Below, in pieces: positions 12,817 to 13,819 of a stretch of 13,819 bases of DNA. This DNA is from Pseudomonadota bacterium. Its GTDB lineage: Bacteria > Desulfobacterota > Desulfobacteria > Desulfobacterales > Desulfobacteraceae. The DNA lies in contig JAHJDU010000564.1 in assembly GCA_018812385.1 (NCBI GenBank), positions 1 to 13,819 of the forward strand, in the 5' to 3' direction. The notes under the pieces are model-generated. The model was given only the letters and a program-made list of their open reading frames with translations, had not been told where the DNA came from and made no database searches. The first letter of the stretch is position 1; each line of letters begins with the position of its first letter. A program made the position numbers and the translations under genes.

Positions 12817-13317
12817 TTATTTTTTTATCTTTGGGTATTTTTCCATCATTTTTAGATGGACTGCTTCCGGGACCATATCACTGATGTCTCCGCCAAATTG
12901 TGCAGCTTCCTTGATAATGGATGAACTGGTAAATATCCATCTGAATCCGGTCATCAGGAATACAGATTGCACCTCCTTGTTCAGTTTTCTATTCATCAAT
13001 GCCATCTGGAATTCACTTTCAAAATCAGATAGGGCCCGCATCCCCCGGATAATGGCTACGGCATTTTTCATTTTTGCATAATCCACAAGAAGCCCGCCAA
13101 AAGAATCTACCAGAACGGATTTTCTGCCGTTAAAGCTTTGTTTGATCATTTTTACCCTTTCATCCATGGTAAACAATGCTTTTTTGGAAGGATTATGCAA
13201 CACTGCAATAATAACTTCGTCAAAAATATCAAGAGCCCTTTCAATAATATCAATATGGCCGTTTGTTAAGGGATCAAAAGAACCGGGGTAGATGGCTGTC
13301 TTTTTCTTTTTTGTCAT
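12817..13317 (-). CDS. coaD: phosphopantetheine adenylyltransferase
   Basis: The enzyme joins 4'-phosphopantetheine and ATP to give dephospho-CoA, the fourth step of coenzyme A synthesis, in the cytosol. The 166-residue protein has the nucleotidyltransferase motif YPGSFDPLTNGH (10-21) with the T/HxGH-type nucleotide site. RGMRALSDFESEFQMALMN lies at 91-109. The second ATP-binding motif is in FLMTGFRWIFTSSSIIKE (120-137), where many bacteria have a PSxEYSFISSS-like form. Length is normal. The ATG (13315-13317) lies 24 bp after rsmD, the usual bacterial neighbour, and is followed by lysR after 2 bp. Confidence 0.96.
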   Translation of the reverse strand: MTKKKKTAIYPGSFDPLTNGHIDIIERALDIFDEVIIAVLHNPSKKALFTMDERVKMIKQSFNGRKSVLVDSFGGLLVDYAKMKNAVAIIRGMRALSDFESEFQMALMNRKLNKEVQSVFLMTGFRWIFTSSSIIKEAAQFGGDISDMVPEAVHLKMMEKYPKIKK

Positions 13318-13341
13318 TGAGGAGTTATCCTTTTTTAAGTT

Positions 13342-13819
13342 TTAAGTTTTTTTTATAAAATAAATATTTGTTTTTGAGTATTTTTTTTGTCTGTAAATGT
13401 CAAGGCCTGGAAATTTAATTTCAAGATTTTCTTTGCAGGATTGCTCAGCAATGATGATACAATTATCATCCAGCAGGTCAGTAAATGATTCTTTTTCAAG
13501 GGTTACTTCAATATACCCTTTGCCATAAGGCGGATCAATGAACACAAGGTCAAACAGCTTTCCATTCAGGCTTTCCGGAAGGCGAGCCTTAACAATATCA
13601 CAACAGATCACCCTGGCGTTTTCTTTAAAACGGCAAAGTTCAAGGTTTTTGTGGATGATATCACAGGACATATCAATAAAGGTGGCATGGCAGGCCCCCC
13701 GGCTTAAGGCTTCTATGCCTAAAGCACCGGTTCCGGCAAAAAGATCCAGCACCTTTGCCTTTTTTATCTTTTGGCCCAGGATGTTAAAAATAGCCTCCCG
13801 GGTTCGATCAGATGTGGGG
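13342..13819 (-). CDS. rsmD: 16S rRNA (guanine(966)-N2)-methyltransferase RsmD (partial, 5' end missing)
   Basis: The reading frame is open to the right edge of the window, so only 158 residues are seen. The family's N-terminal part, about 25-30 residues, lies outside. The visible part begins PTSDRTREAIFNIL, the conserved RsmD segment. It continues with SAM motif I VLDLFAGTGALGIEALSRGA and the catalytic (N/D)PPY motif as IDPPYGKGY, typical of N2-guanine methyltransferases. RsmD methylates G966 of 16S rRNA in the small ribosomal subunit. A GTG at 13750-13752 lies inside motif I and is not the real start. First visible gene of an operon with coaD and lysR. Confidence 0.95.
   Translation of the reverse strand, partial: PTSDRTREAIFNILGQKIKKAKVLDLFAGTGALGIEALSRGACHATFIDMSCDIIHKNLELCRFKENARVICCDIVKARLPESLNGKLFDLVFIDPPYGKGYIEVTLEKESFTDLLDDNCIIIAEQSCKENLEIKFPGLDIYRQKKYSKTNIYFIKKT

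Overview
The window is AT-rich and reads as the chromosome of a Gram-negative anaerobe, most likely a sulfate-reducing deltaproteobacterium of the Desulfobacterales type. This is inferred from gene content: a LysR regulator of the selenium-metabolism-associated family next to coaD, the CoaD C-terminal motif variant GFRWIFTSSS, a stand-alone EpmA, and a predicted undecaprenyl-phosphate translocase (DUF368). No rRNA or tRNA was found that could fix the taxonomy.

Left part (1-8679): ordinary chromosomal genes. A 5-formyltetrahydrofolate cyclo-ligase (243-830, +) converges on a two-TM potassium channel with an RCK domain (917-1924, -) across a shared hairpin terminator. Divergent from the channel, pcm and a DUF368/PopT gene run on the plus strand (2032-3831). 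They converge, with a 6-bp stop overlap, on a three-gene minus-strand operon read as hydantoinase-A-like ATPase -> HDAC-family deacetylase -> epmA (7736 down to 3826). A 220-bp regulatory region rich in dyads separates this operon from a divergent crotonase-family gene (7957-8679).

Middle part (8712-11863): an accessory island. It holds two toxin-antitoxin modules: hipBA on the minus strand and an AbrB/MazE plus MazF/PemK pair on the plus strand. They are interleaved with copies of a repeat whose complete copy (11246-11524) contains a 174-bp imperfect hairpin with perfect 17-bp terminal inverted repeats. hipBA lies exactly between the left and right arms of a second, split copy. Three operator-like dyads (AAAAGT-N4-GATC-N4-ACTTTT), spaced exactly 50 bp apart, precede hipB. 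Downstream comes a gene-poor stretch with possible insertion-sequence debris, a perfect 38-bp palindrome and a second strong hairpin.

Right part (11924-13819): a minus-strand housekeeping operon, rsmD (running off the right edge) -> coaD -> lysR, with gaps of 24 and 2 bp.

The strongest leads are the palindromic repeat that brackets toxin-antitoxin modules, the phased hipB operators, and the unusual trio of hydantoinase-like ATPase, zinc-finger-tailed deacetylase and EpmA. Function in the last case is inferred from families only.
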